This document shows, in pieces, positions 35,779 to 47,915 of a stretch of 64,000 nucleotides of DNA. The stretch's first letter is position 1. The number at the start of each line of letters is the position of its first letter. The stretch covers positions 729,486 through 793,485 of the forward strand of contig NMRB01000023.1 of assembly GCA_002633025.1 (NCBI GenBank), read 5' to 3'. Source of the stretch: Notospermus geniculatus (taxonomy: Eukaryota > Nemertea > Pilidiophora > Heteronemertea > Lineidae). The notes beneath the pieces are model-generated. The model saw only the letters and a list, made by a program, of their open reading frames with translations, made no database searches and was not told the DNA's origin. The position numbers were made by a program, and so were the translations under genes.

Positions 35779-37114
35779 GTAAGTAGGCTGTCAATGATAT
35801 TCATTTCGCCGTCTTCTTATTCCTAAAGTACCTTCTGACAAGTTTATCAACCTAGATGGTTCTTCAGTACGTCTGGCACAACACAATCGAACCATGTGGT
35901 TCCGCAGAGAACCTCTCGTAACCTTCTGGCAACTTGCAGTCCTTCTTGGAGTTTTTCAACAAGATTCCCTGATGTATTTGAATCCTTTCCGTGGCTGACT
36001 GGGTTCCCATTCTCTTTCAGATTGAGACGTATGTTTGGAGGGGACGCTACAATTGATGATGGCCCGTATGGCGCACCGAAAGGTGAAGATGATGAATTTT
36101 GGAGGAAAATACATGTAAATCAATCGGTAAGCAAAGGGTCAATCAAAGTTGTGACGTAGGCCGACATGTACAAATACAATACATGCATGTTGTAAGCGTT
36201 GCCACAAGCGATGAAACTGTAGGAAATAAGTGAAAACGAAGCCGCTTGTGGAATTGCCAGGTTGATTATTGGCATCTGCAGCAAATTCAGAGGAACAGCA
36301 AGGAAAAGGTTCCTCCGAGTCGGTGGTATTGCAGCCCTTACTCGACCAACAACAGTAAATGCATGGATCTTGAGTGTAGTGTAGAAATGTCGAACGAAAG
36401 CTACCCATTCCTATATCTTATTCTATCTGTCAAATATTCTTCAAAAAGTTCGTAAAAGACAGTCACCAAATGGAGGATGCAAATTTCATGTACAAAGTGA
36501 ATTCGATGCAGGATATTGTTTCATTTCTCATTACAGAGGAAACCAAGACTTGCTCGTAGAGTGCTTTTGATGCTGAAACAAGTCAGAAACAACGTTCTAG
36601 TCATCCGCAACACAGTTCACCCGATCGCCTCTTCCGTTGTCGTGAAGGAAGATGCGGATGAAATTGTCGTTGATGCTGAGGCTGCAAATGCTGGAACTCT
36701 CATTGACATGATTGAGTCAGAGCAAAAACAGGAGCCGTGCCCAGTCGATGATCCTGTGTCTCCAGCCAAAAAAGAAAAGGTAAGTCCTTCGGCTGACAGC
36801 AATGAAACAAGTCGAGAGACGGGCGCGGGCGTAGCTTGGCCTCGTCAGAAAGTTTGCTGCCGCGAGTACCGTTTACAAGTACGGAACAGAAATGACCGAG
36901 GATGCCAGTATTAATCTACTTGCAGGAATGTGCTTTTCACTTGGCCAAGCGAAGTTCTCACCAGCGAGGCAGCTTGTTCTACTTTCGTGGCAATAGTGTT
37001 CTGGTCGTACCAATGGTTGGTCTTCTTTCTTTTCAGGCATCTCGTGGGCCACGCAGAGTTTGGAAGAGAGTGAAGGCGGCTTTCACGGCCTGCTTTCCCG
37101 CCAAACTCCATTAA
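35561..37114 (+). CDS. Unrecognised four-exon gene, 214-residue charged protein
   Basis: Coding exons, reconstructed from splice sites: 35561-35778, 36021-36126, 36537-36779 and 37037-37114. All introns (242, 410 and 257 bp) are GT-AG with good donors (GTAAGT, GTAAGC, GTAAGT) and pyrimidine-rich acceptors. Frame is kept at every junction and the last exon ends in TAA. The start is a double ATG (35561, 35564) seven bases after the acceptor ending at 35553, so upstream exons are untranslated. The protein has no signal peptide or membrane span. Residues 1-108 are polar and acidic, with an MFGG and a GEDDEFW segment. Residues 109-128 are strongly basic (RKPRLARR, LKQVRNN). About 144-182 are acidic. 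The end (about 190-214) is a basic amphipathic stretch, RGPRRVWKRVKAAFTACF. I know no family with this layout, so no function is assigned. Regulation is suggested by the duplicated CRE/RFX promoters upstream. Confidence 0.72.
36021..36126 (+). CDS. Second coding exon of the unrecognised gene
   Basis: The acceptor is CCCATTCTCTTTCAG ending at 36020; the donor is CAATCG/GTAAGC. The first base completes codon 73 as CAA (Gln). It encodes LRRMFGGDATIDDGPY and then PKGEDDEFWRKIHVNQS, ending in phase 0. Confidence 0.7.
36537..36779 (+). CDS. Third coding exon of the unrecognised gene
   Basis: The acceptor is TTTCTCATTACAG ending at 36536; the donor is GAAAAG/GTAAGT. It encodes 81 residues: a basic, leucine- and valine-rich N-terminal part, a strongly acidic middle (KEDADEIVVDAEAANAG), and a KKEK tail before the donor. 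Both ends are phase 0, so the exon could be skipped without changing frame. Confidence 0.72.
37037..37114 (+). CDS. Last coding exon of the unrecognised gene
   Basis: The acceptor is TCTTCTTTCTTTTCAG ending at 37036. It encodes 25 residues rich in R and K, ending in FPAKLH, then TAA at 37112-37114. No AATAAA is evident in the following several hundred bases, so the 3' end is not located. Confidence 0.68.
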   Translation, partial: ASRGPRRVWKRVKAAFTACFPAKLH

Positions 37115-39584
37115 CTCCCTCCACCCGACTCCTTGAAGATTTGAAGATACTGAGGCAGGTGTTGTTCTGTGTCGAGTTTTGAGGCCACCCGTCGAGATGA
37201 TGACTGGCTACCGCCTACAGCACCAGCACTGAAGCCTAGCTGTGTTTGCAATGCCTCTACGAGCATGCGTCAGCACAGCGCTCCCGGTTGGCTTGGGTGT
37301 GTGGTTGATGAAGTGAGAATTTTTCGAACGGAAAGATGGTGGAACTTTGTGGAAAGCGTGCAAGCGAAATCCCATTGACAACCGCCACAGCTATTGGATC
37401 CCTATATCTGGCTTGTGACTGCCCGCTACTTTGTGGGTCAGTCCTCATCACTGTCTCCAGAACTAGCCGGCGACTGATGCCAACTTTGGTTAACCGCACT
37501 GGCGGGTCAGTAGCCACCGTTGCTAGAAACTGATGCCTACTATGGTTTACTGCACGTGCAGGTCAGTTTGAGGCAGCTAAGGGTAGCTTTGATATAGATG
37601 ATTCAATAGTTCCCGCAGATTTTTGGCGACGTCAGATTTGTTTTTCGCTTGCACTTCATTCCGAAATGAAGTTCTCCATCTGGTTCTGCGTTCTCACTGG
37701 ATCCCACGGAAGTGTCATCGCTTGGTGGTACCAGGACTTCATCGCAGCAAGTAATGGCCTCGACTCCACGGCCCCTACCTAATCGCTCCGTGGATCTTCC
37801 AAGTCGTTGCCAAGGGAGTCATCGAATCATGAGTTACGTAATCAATACAGAAAGGCACGCCTCCAACAAAGCACATCTACAGAATTTTTTTACCAGAAAG
37901 CAATATCCTCGTCATCGATCTCGTTTTTTAGTTGTTACATAAAAAACATAATGCAAATGAGGTCTCCTTGTCATTTATTTTGGGCGCAAACCAACATGGG
38001 ATGGCCAACTGAGCGACGCACGCGAAGATGGGAACTCCGACGACAGGATACGTGCTAGGGTGGAGAACAGATGACAGGTAACTGTCATGTACATGGTGTG
38101 TTGATTGGGGTTTTGCTTTGTTTTGCCAAAGCATCACTGGCCCTCGGCGAGGCCATCTCAAGCCAAAGGAACAAGGTACAAGGCACCACGGCTTACTGTA
38201 CCATGCGACGGACGTGAAAAGTCCAGGGGCATTTACTTTGCACTGGGAAACATGTCATGACAGTCAGGAGACACAGGTCCTTACTTATAGCCGCAAACTA
38301 GAAAATCACTAGCTCGGCCTTGTTTACTGTTGGCCATGAGATTGTAACCGTTGTTTTTGTCTGCTCATCAGACAAACCTCACATCCTTTCATGACTAATC
38401 GCGTTAGGGATCGCACAATTAATCACCGACACAAAAAGCACCAGCTCACAATTCGATTAGTAGCATTAGAGAAAGTTTTAAAGCAGTTCTTCTTCGTTTG
38501 AAACCCTGAATCGTGTGCAGAAATGAAACGGTCCTGATTGGAAAGTAACGTAATACGGTTGTCTGCTTGTGGAGGCGTATCAAAGAGAAGCCAATACTCG
38601 TTTTACATCAAGCACTAGAGATTGGAGTCATAAACCCTTATTTTTGAGCTACATCTATGAAAATGAGATACTGGTTAAACTGAACATGAAATTGCCCACA
38701 AAATAGTAAAAGGGACCGAACCATTCAACATTGTTTGTTGATGCTTTGATAAATGCTCTGCTCTCGCATTTTCTTATTCGTTGGCTGGGGAACTTTCAGC
38801 AGATTCCTTCAAATTAAACGAAAGGATACAATGAAGTTGAGCTATCGTTGATTTAGAAAACTACTCCCATTTGTCGGAATTCAAAGACGATGGATCGTTA
38901 GGGAGAGAAAAATGTACATGTTGTAATTCAACAACCCCAAGATTTACCAACATAAGCTTACTACGTAGATGGTTTTTTTTAGATTCAACTGTACTGCGAG
39001 TCAATATTACATCATTTATGTCTGCCCCACGACTGATCTCAAATCCAATAAACATTAACTATAAAATATCATGTCAGCCATAAATATCATTGATTCTCGT
39101 TCTACAGCAAAGACGTGTTTTTTTTCAAGATGGAACATCGAAAACCTTTATTTGAACTTCAATAACAAATGGCTTCCTTTCATTAAGAAGTTTGATTTAT
39201 TAGAACAATGAATCGCCTTCTAGGGATTTGGAGCCGAAATCATTTCCCTAAATACCATAAAAAAGGACTCATTCGTCTTGTTTAAATTAGATGCAATGAC
39301 GTTTGGCCATTCATTCTTTCGTTCCGACAGGTTGATGCTTCGTGAGAAGAACAATTTGTCGGATGACAGGGCAAAGCCTGCTTTTGAAGATATCGATGAC
39401 TTGGACCATTAAACACAAGCGGATTCTTTCAGAATCTTTTGCGCCAGAACGTGATAATTGCTAATTTAAGCTTACGGAGCACAAGAATATCGCCTGACAG
39501 GCCATTTTTTGGATCAAAAAGTCACTGTGTTCTACGTGATGCCTATGCTGTTGAACGTCAAGGAGCGATAGTGACTAAGATATC
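37115..39584. other. 3' flank of the four-exon gene and gene-poor interval
   Basis: No supported gene. A short diverged duplication around 37470-37560 repeats ACTGATGCC(A/T)ACT. AT-rich from 38400 onwards. No poly(A) signal could be assigned with confidence. Confidence 0.4.
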
Positions 39585-39930
39585 ACAAGGAGGACATAAG
39601 GGATATCTCGAACTCTCATCATGGGCACGGCAAAGGGAGAAGGCTATCTCTCACTGTTATCATTAGAAGGAAGAAGAATATCTCCGACTGTCTCATGAGA
39701 AGGACATAGGAAGAAGACTGTTACCATTAGAAGGAAGAAGACTATCTCCCATTTTCATCATAGGTAAGGCAAGGGAAGAAGACTATCTTCTCCCACTGTC
39801 ATCATAACGTGGCGTAAGGATGATTTCCAAGGGTAGGGTGGGGGTGGGGAGTGGGGGGGGGGGGGNGGGGGGGGGGAGGAAGTGTCTTGCCATCATAGGA
39901 GGTACTATCCTTTCCTCACATCATTAAGTG
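39585..39930. repeat. Imperfect minisatellite interrupted by a G run
   Basis: Units of about 45-60 bp built around GGAAGAAGACTATCTCCCA and CATCATAG recur five or six times. Within the array, 39831-39879 is a G-rich tract with a run of more than 20 G that contains an unresolved N at 39866. The G tract could form a quadruplex and probably marks a sequencing stop rather than a true ambiguity. Confidence 0.8.
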
Positions 39931-41036
39931 GGCATAGACGTTCCTGCTGAACAAAGGGCATGGAAAGTATATCCTGTGCTAATGTCTTCATAAATTTTCA
40001 TCTCACGCAATTTTGGAAGAAGTTTCGATCATTGCCAGAGAAACCATCTGCGTCTTTTTGGTACTTAACCGTCTGTAAAATCTTTCTAGACACAAATCTC
40101 CGTGGTTTTCTTCAGTGAGTATCACTTTATTATCCATGTTATACCAACGTTATTCACGGACCACAATGTAAATTGACGAGAAAATTTGATTTTGCTATCT
40201 TGGAGCAAAAAGTCCTCGGTGAACTGGCTGGAATTTGATCAGTGGTTAAGGCGAATGATCGAGTGCGGTACACTGGATCCGCAGCCAGACAATGAGACGG
40301 GAATTCGGTATACAAACCGTGGAATTGCATTAATAGTCGCGGAGCCAGTGGTCTGTATTCATGATCAGATCATAAAGGATGTTTGCCGCTATCAGTGACT
40401 CCAGGAAGGGAGCAAGGATCGTGCTGTCGAAGTCCCCTTTTCCAGGAAGTCCCCCATCATCAGCGATAGGGCCGAAAATGTTGTAATCGTGACAAATTTA
40501 CACAGAATGATGCTTGTGATACTCATCCAGATACAAAATGCCAGTCTGTCCTATCCCTTAATGTGTCTTAATCGGACTGTAATGGTCTACGCCTCCTCAA
40601 AGGCTGCTTAATGGAGAAAAATCGGGCAATAATCTTGATGACCGGATCAATTATCCCATTAGTTGGTCAATCGACCTCGATATCCATCAAACTCACATCG
40701 AACCGAATCAATACAACGTTGACGAGGAATCAGACGTCAACAAGCCGGGTCAGCGCTGGCCAATGAAGTCACGATATCGTGACTCTACATCCTGAGCCAC
40801 GCTGACGCCAATAATCAAGAAAAATTATCGCAGACGGTTGGTTTTTACAAAGGTACTTCACAAACAGTTCAAAACTTCATTCATTTAATATCAGCCCTTC
40901 CATTTTGCTGTCATGACTGTGCTTTGCCAAACTCCATCAATCTATTGGCCCAATTCTTGGCTCCAATGAACATCAAAACCGTCAAAGACTCTCCAGGACG
41001 TGCTGGAGAGTTAAGTCTATAGGCAAATGCATCAAC
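39931..41036. other. Intergenic, nothing recognised
   Basis: No repeat, RNA gene or convincing exon. The longest frame is 70 codons (40186-40398), without a motif. Confidence 0.45.
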
Positions 41037-41391
41037 TGGGCAATTCCACGGTCTCGAATGTGTCATTCTTTCACGTATTCAGCGCTGTAGCTGCAACCTT
41101 TGGGACCACAGAAAGATGAAATACCCGTCATTATGTGAGCCTCTTGTCCTTCTACGCCCCTGGTATGAATTAAGTTCATTGTGACTCGTGATTAAGGCAT
41201 TATTGTTTGCTAATTAGTTGCGTCACGGACGTGACATCAGACACGTCACGTCTGTGACGCAACTAATCAGCAAACAGTTCACTAATTATCAATCACAACG
41301 ATTCATACCAGGGGGATAGAAGGACAAGAGCCTGACATGATGCAGACTGAACAAGTAAAAAATATCACGAATTTGACCGTGGAATTGCCCA
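41037..41391. mobile_element. Nested foldback element, 355 bp
   Basis: Ends TGGGCAATTCCACGGTC and its inverse lie at 41037-41053 and 41375-41391. Further inside, two more paired blocks occur: CTCTTGTCCTTCTA with CCTGGTATGAAT, and TTTGCTAATTAGTTGCGTCAC with GACGTGAC. They converge on a centre near 41236. Unpaired stretches between blocks show that the arms have diverged unevenly. It encodes nothing and is probably a non-autonomous DNA transposon. Confidence 0.9.
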
Positions 41392-41393
41392 AC

Positions 41394-44298
41394 TGCAGTA
41401 GTGACCATATCGCCATAGGCCTAGAGCATAAAGAAATTAATACCAGATCATATTCCTTTATGGTGTGAGTTTATGAGGAATAGCCATTGGACTCTCTCAA
41501 AATGGACAGACCACCTCCTTTAGCATCAAGGAAGAAAAATCAAAACATACCTTAGAGACAGAAACTGATATCTTCGACGATATGATAATCCCAATGGCAA
41601 GCTATCAACGTCAGCAGCTGAAAAAACAGAAAGGACAAGACTTAAAATAATACCTCCACATTAACAAACAAATTTTTACCAATAATTCAAGGCACAAGAA
41701 GCTGGTGGCTGAAATCGTACCACGGGTATTCTTTTGTAAACAAGCTGGAGACAGTAAATCCACTCTCGGTTGATTTCCTTTGGGAATACCGAGCCATCAA
41801 AAAAGCACGCAGCGAATGGATCCCCACATATCAACAGACTAATATTTCAGACAATATTTCTCCTGTTTGAGACTCGGGACGGCACCGAAGACACCATCGA
41901 ACGGTTTGTTTTCTTCGTGGTCGTGTCACTTCAAAATATGTAACGTGTTGTGCTCATGACGTTCAAGAGCACCACTAAAAGGTATTTTTACTACAGGTAT
42001 ACAACAGAAGCCTTCGTATTACAATTGTTGTTGTTATCTTTTTCAACTTTATTCCTTCAAAATCATGGCCTGTAAATTCGTAGGACTTCACCCTCTGCTT
42101 ACGTCACAGTGCATTTTCGGTACAGAATTACTTCTGCACGAAAACTCAAACATTTTAAAGTTCATGTTTGCACGATTTTAATTGTGCCAGATAGATTTCC
42201 TTCGCTGGTTATCCAGCAACAATTTGAACATGAAGACCAACATGTCAACTCCGAACAGGATGCAAAAATTACCAATTGCTCTTAAGTATGTTAACCATTT
42301 AGTCATTCTTTTGATTCGTAATCCTGACGCTTTAGGAAAATTGCTTCACATGAATTATGTTCTTCTTCTCAAGAAGACAAGAAAATGATCTAGGGTCTAA
42401 CGCCTTATCTATCGGTCTTATGATCTAGGGTCCAACATCTTATATCAGGAGAGCTGGTATTCTCTCATCTGCTACGCTGATGATATACATTTTAGTGTGG
42501 TGCTTCAAAAGGGCTGGAACTTATTAAGGTATAAACCAGCACTAGTACTTCATACCAGATCAGAACCAAGCTATTGCAATTGAGAAAATCCCTTGGATTA
42601 AAGCGAATTGATATCGAAAAAACATGATTTAGAAATAGAATTTGAAAGAGGACAAATTTTCGGGAAAAAATGTAAACAAACTTCTCCAGAATGTCAACAA
42701 AGAAATGTTCGTGCATTCTGATTGGCTGAAATTTTGTGTTTACAAACACCAGCCAAATGTAAATAAAATCCGCTATCAATTCGCTTTAATGCACATTAGA
42801 GAATTTCAAATAACGCGTTTAGTCGGTATGAGTAGGGACCTGCAGGACCTGTGCAAAATCCATTCTGTGTGTGGGTAAAATGAATGAAAATAAGCACAGC
42901 ACGTCTGAGTTCGAGTGGTTTGGCCCAAAATGAGAGGAAAAGGAGACCAATTAAGACCATAATGCCAATCCGAACCTCCCGGAGATGTCGGTTGGTGGTC
43001 ACGCTAATCAACATTTCTGGATTAATTTATTTTTTACCAATGAACGAAAAAGATATTTGTGTCCATAACGCAGTTACCTTCATCGACCACAAGCTGTTCC
43101 GTACCTTTTACACGACAATTTACTGAAACTGCTTTCACCACATGTCAATTTATATTAGTCTCTTTCTTACGTGAATTGTTCGTTCCTAGCTTGATTACTT
43201 TTCCCATGACGACCTGCTACATTTCATCACATATGGCACAACTAGTTGAAAGAACTAAGTCAGCGAACAACATTTCCAGTTCCACGTATGGCAGCTAGGA
43301 AACTGTCGACAGATTTATAAAGAAATTACAATTAGGAATCATATTAAAACCGACCAGATTTGTTCATGTTGGTTTCGTCATCACACCTTGTTTGTCCATG
43401 CAGCCCAAGGCCGAGATCTTTAACGACATCACATGATCCATGAGAAGAAACCACCACGGCAGCAAAGTCTGGTTTTATCAGTCGATATTTACTTGGTTTT
43501 CTCTTTTCATTGCCAGCCATTCGGGTTATTTACTTCACAAAGCCAGTGATACATTTCCTTCCCCTGGGCATCATCGGAAAATAACTAACTTTTAAACGAC
43601 AGAGTCTTGCTAGAAGAATTTCCTGAAATTCTTTATTGGATAATGTTTCCATTCCTTTGCGTTTAATGCTGTATTCGATGGCACATAGAAAATGCCTTAA
43701 AGAATGATGATATCATTACAAGAAGAATTCGTTTTCGGCATTTTGCAAAAACTACCACATGTCGGATGACTTTATGNTAACATAAGTACAAGAACAAAGG
43801 ATTAGTATTAGAAGAAACACCGTTTGAAGTCATTGATTCTCATCATTTTCGCTGTCTTACGTGTATTTTTAGTACGGCATGACGGATGGCATGCCGATGG
43901 CATCATTGTTTACATTTCTTCGGCTACTTATTATAAATCATGAATGGCATCACTGAACATTATTGTCTTTAATTGTCTGGTTGATAGATTTTCCGTCAGC
44001 AGTGATATTTGTATTAGATTTTTCCATCAGGGCCAAAATCATCTTGCATTATTGGTTCTGGCTAATCCCTCCAAGGTTGTGGTAACTACGGAAGTGGCCA
44101 GTGGTCGTGACGATATGATGCTGACCATTCGACTTGGATATTTGCCTGATGACATCCTGAACTTCATTCCACTTAACGGTTGTCTCGAAATAGCATCGCT
44201 GATCGTAGTGTACACAAGAAGAACCTTGACGAGGGTAAGGCGTGGGCGTAAAAAGGAAGGGCAGGAATGGTTTAAGTAGTTTCAGAGATCGTCGCACG
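41394..44298. other. Gene-poor interval
   Basis: No supported gene. A single N is at 43777. A plus-strand frame of 111 codons (43944-44279) and an overlapping minus-strand frame of 116 codons are anonymous; the minus one runs into the foldback element. Confidence 0.4.
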
Positions 44299-44572
44299 CA
44301 GGCCAACTCCACTATCCAAAAAATAGAGCACAAAAGGCGACAAAATGATATAATAAAAGGAGTCGTCCTCCAGAAATTTCGCAAATTTTCGACCCCCAAC
44401 CAGGGTCTTCTTCAGGCTGGCACTTTCAAGTCGAGCTACCCGAGCTACCAGAAGTGTAACACTTCTGGTAGTTCGACTTGAAAGTGCCAGCCTGAAGAGG
44501 ACCCCGGTTGGGGTAGAAAATTTGCGAAATTTCTGGAGGACGACTCCTTTATTATATCAGGCCAACTCCACT
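44299..44572. mobile_element. Foldback element with flanking 15-bp direct repeats
   Basis: Inverted arms of about 100 bp run 44347-44558 (ends GATATAATAAAAGGAGTCG), meeting at GAAGTGTAACACTTC near 44459. CAGGCCAACTCCACT occurs at 44299-44313 and again at 44558-44572. The right copy touches the inverted repeat but the left copy is 33 bp away from it. The direct repeats could be a target duplication with extra sequence at the left end, or a separate duplication. Confidence 0.85.
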
Positions 44573-46238
44573 GATAAAGAAACCTTCCATATTCATATCA
44601 GTGATTTGTTATCAGGCACTGAAAAGCAGTGGCATGACCGCAAGATCTACTATTTCCATTTTTTTAGCCGTCAATAAAAATGTTCCTCATGTCCGCAAGA
44701 GGATCGGTGAAAAAAACGTAGCCGGTTTTTTTCTGAGTGAAATTGGAACGGTCGCCCAAAGCAGACTCTGCTGATGGCATGGCAGGTCTGGATCAGTGTT
44801 TTCTTATTAGAGGTTTTTGCTCAACATTAGTGGTATTGTCCCTAGAGACGACCAGCGTGCACACTGACACGCAGTGGGTGGCTTGCACTTTCCTTCAGTT
44901 TGCGTCATGCTACTCAACTCGAGATATATCACACTGTTGTGTTTTTCAGGCGAAATTGTGAGAAACACAGCAATGCAAAAGTGTGACAAAACAATATATT
45001 GGGAAAACGCAGAATAAAGAATACTCAATTACCAGATATGGTCCGGCGTATTTGGCCACCAGGCTTTAAAGCTAGCAACACACATATAAATCCATGTCTC
45101 TGAGATCATCTCGCTGACAAATTCACGTGCACGAGATCGGAAATCGTGTCTGTCCTGTCTGTGATCAGTGTCACAAATTTAATTCCAGATCCGCTAGGAA
45201 ATTCAAATTCAAACTCAAAAACGGTTTATTGTCTCCTTATAAAATTAGGTAGGCCTAGCCTAGTAGCACACAGACATGACTGAGGTGTTAGCTCACAGAC
45301 ATGGCGTGCAGAGATGACCTCACTTGACATTTCCGTACTGAGCAACAAGAAGACGCAGTTGCAGTTAATATACTAAGATCAGCCGATGAGATCGATTCTT
45401 ACAATTAAATTATCAGTCGCGTTTGTTCTGATGTTTTAGAATGAAGCTGGTGAACAGCTCAAGGGCAAAACGCTGGTCAATAGAATATCCCTGTAGAAAA
45501 CAGATAGTGTTTCATCCCCCAGGGTACCATATGATTGACTTAAAACTCAATTTGTTTTCAATATGAAATGGATGTTGGTGATTGACCTCAGCTCGGAGCA
45601 TTGTGAGGAGGTACATGTAGCAAAGGATTTGGCGAATGAATGTGCTGTATGCTCATCAAGAGGATGACAAGTTAGCGGTGGGCAGGCCGAGCAGAGTTGG
45701 CTCAATTGGCCAAGGGAATCTCAGTGACCTAAGTGGCCGTATCAACCTTGATAGGCTTAGTTACTTGCTGAAGTGCCGAGTTTGTACAGGCCAATGTACA
45801 CAACTACATGTAGCAAACAACTAACCTACATGTAAGAAGGTTTTATGAATATAGGCCCAGGGTTTTGCCACAGCAGGGGCCACAAGACGAAGGCTGTAGT
45901 ACTGGTATATATAACAGGACTCAATGTCAAGCAGTGTGACGTTCATTGGGATCTGGTATGCCTGAGTTTTCCGGCTCACATTCGACAAGATATGGTAATG
46001 GAATGAAGTGAGTACAGTGTGATATTACACACTAACATTCCATTTACCAAAGGTAATTGCTTTCTAAGAATGAACAGGAAAAGGAAGGAAAATGAAGAAG
46101 AGTTCAGCGGCTGGATATCTGGCCACGGAGCAGAGGAAATGGAATCAACTAATGGGGGAATCAGCTTTCGAGGGGTTGAATGAAGGCACACCTGTGGCTT
46201 CTCTTCAAATTTAACCTGCAAAGTATCTCAATATAAAG
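44573..46238. other. Gene-poor interval
   Basis: No supported gene, RNA or repeat array. Open frames are at most 81 codons and lack motifs. Confidence 0.45.
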
Positions 46239-46585
46239 TGAGTTTTCGCAAATCTGACGAAACACGAAGTATTTCTGGATATGGTGGCTACCACAGATGT
46301 CCCTGCCGCCAGTGCGTCTTTTAGCATATCATGTAAGACTGAGAGAGTTATGGTGCATCTTGAATTTTTAAAATTTCCACTTCTTATCTTCGAAGTGGAA
46401 ACGAAAGATAAATTTCAAAGTTTAATACACCGTAACTCTATCGGTCTAACGTCATATGCTGAAAGACACTCCTGTAGCAGGCGATATTTGTGGTACCAAC
46501 CATCTCCTGAAATACATTATGTTATGGAAATGAAGTTCAATTTTGTATTTCGTACTTCGTGTTTCGTCAGATTTGCGAAACCTCA
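46239..46585. mobile_element. Foldback element, 347 bp
   Basis: Ends TGAGTTTTCGCAAATCTGAC and, inverted, TGAGGTTTCGCAAATCTGAC pair over about 34 bp with one mismatch in the first 20. A second, inner inverted repeat (AGAGAGTTATGGTG against CACCGTAACTCTAT) lies at about 46340-46455, centred on a short palindrome around CTTCGAAG. The TGAGGTTTCG terminus resembles that of the element at 60503-60639. Confidence 0.88.
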
Positions 46586-46587
46586 CA

Positions 46588-47801
46588 ATTGTCGAAAGTG
46601 CCAAAAATGCCAAATACGATTTTAACGGTCATAATAGATCGATGATGGTTACAGCTGCCGGGCTGCCGTATGCGGACAGCTTATTTGCTTGCATCTTGTC
46701 ACCTTATGTCATGTTGGGAATGCATGGAAACAGTCGAATAAGGAATATGTATATAAAAGCTTCCTTTAAAAGTGAGCTGTACCAAAACCAGGTGTTCTAA
46801 AAATAACCGCACAAGAAGGTGACACAAAGGCCTACGGCAAATCTGCCATTTCGGTACAGCTCATTAACAAAAATAGAAAGGTTTCTTTTTTACATTAGAC
46901 GTAGGCCCATAATGACCAAGATAAGTACAAAAGTAGCTTTTGTCATAAATAGCATGTTATTCTCTAGGCATGAACGATAATATACACATACCTCTTTTCA
47001 CGAGTCTTAGTACTTGTTCATGGATGATTATTTGACCACCATTGTGACGCTTTCCTAATCACTAGAAGAATTATACGCCTACCTTTTAAAAAGCATAACT
47101 AAACCATATATAGGAAATGACCAGAGCATCTACGCAACGTCTTCCCGTTGCCTTATCAGTGTAGATGAAAAGGTAACCTTTTTTGCTGATGAGGAAATGA
47201 ATAATTTCCTTTGATCCTACACCAGAGCCATTCTGTCATTTTGTAAGGCGAATGCCTGAGCATGCGAATAAGGATCTCTTTATGATGAGTCTCCTTCGCA
47301 CCATTCACGGCCGAGAAGGATTAGCACAACATAGACGGCGAAGATGAATATACTGTGGTGTTGACTGTAACCAGATACATCTAACAAAGTCAATAAATCG
47401 GTTCTCTACTCGTCATATTCTGTCAGCCATCTGTAGCAGTTGAACGCTTTGTGTAAACGCTTCAAGTTGTCTGTACACATTTAAGGGCCTACATAATGTA
47501 TTTTGCCTTGAGCCTTTCAATTCATACAATACATGATGTTAAATATGGCTTTTTTCTCAATAAAATCTCCTTCCTAACAAACGCTTTGAGGAGGTTCTGT
47601 GCACCGCTGGTATTGGCAAGAACAATGTATCAAATCACAATCCGAGTCGACACTGTCTGTGGGAGACGTGCCCCTGCACAATCAAAGAAGAAACAAAAGG
47701 CATGAGAAAATCTTTCAATAAAAACCACGATTTCTCTGAGACTATTGATAAGGTTTTTAAATGACTTTCTTGCCTTTAAGATAAAGATGATGGGCGAGCA
47801 A
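46588..47801. other. Intergenic, nothing recognised
   Basis: AT-rich single-copy sequence without a supported gene or repeat. Confidence 0.45.
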
Positions 47802-47915
47802 GGGCCCGTATTCTCGAAGCCTCCTAACTCTAAGGTCCACTTTAATTTTGTATTCTGACTGCAAACAATAGCTTAAGGTAAACCTTCAAGTTAAGGAAGC
47901 TTCTGGAATACGGTC
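47802..47915. mobile_element. Short MITE, 114 bp
   Basis: Diverged inverted ends: GGGCCCGTATTCTCGAAGCC on the left and, inverted, GACCGTATTCCAGAAGCTTCC on the right, both followed by CTAACT or TTAACTT. The GTATTC(T/C)(C/A)GAAGC terminus is a pattern I associate with MITEs in invertebrate genomes, from memory and unverified. Confidence 0.75.

Noticed and set aside
43944-44399. Overlapping frames of 111 (plus) and 116 (minus) codons.
   Set aside because: They are mutually antisense, one runs into the foldback element, and neither has a motif or splice support.
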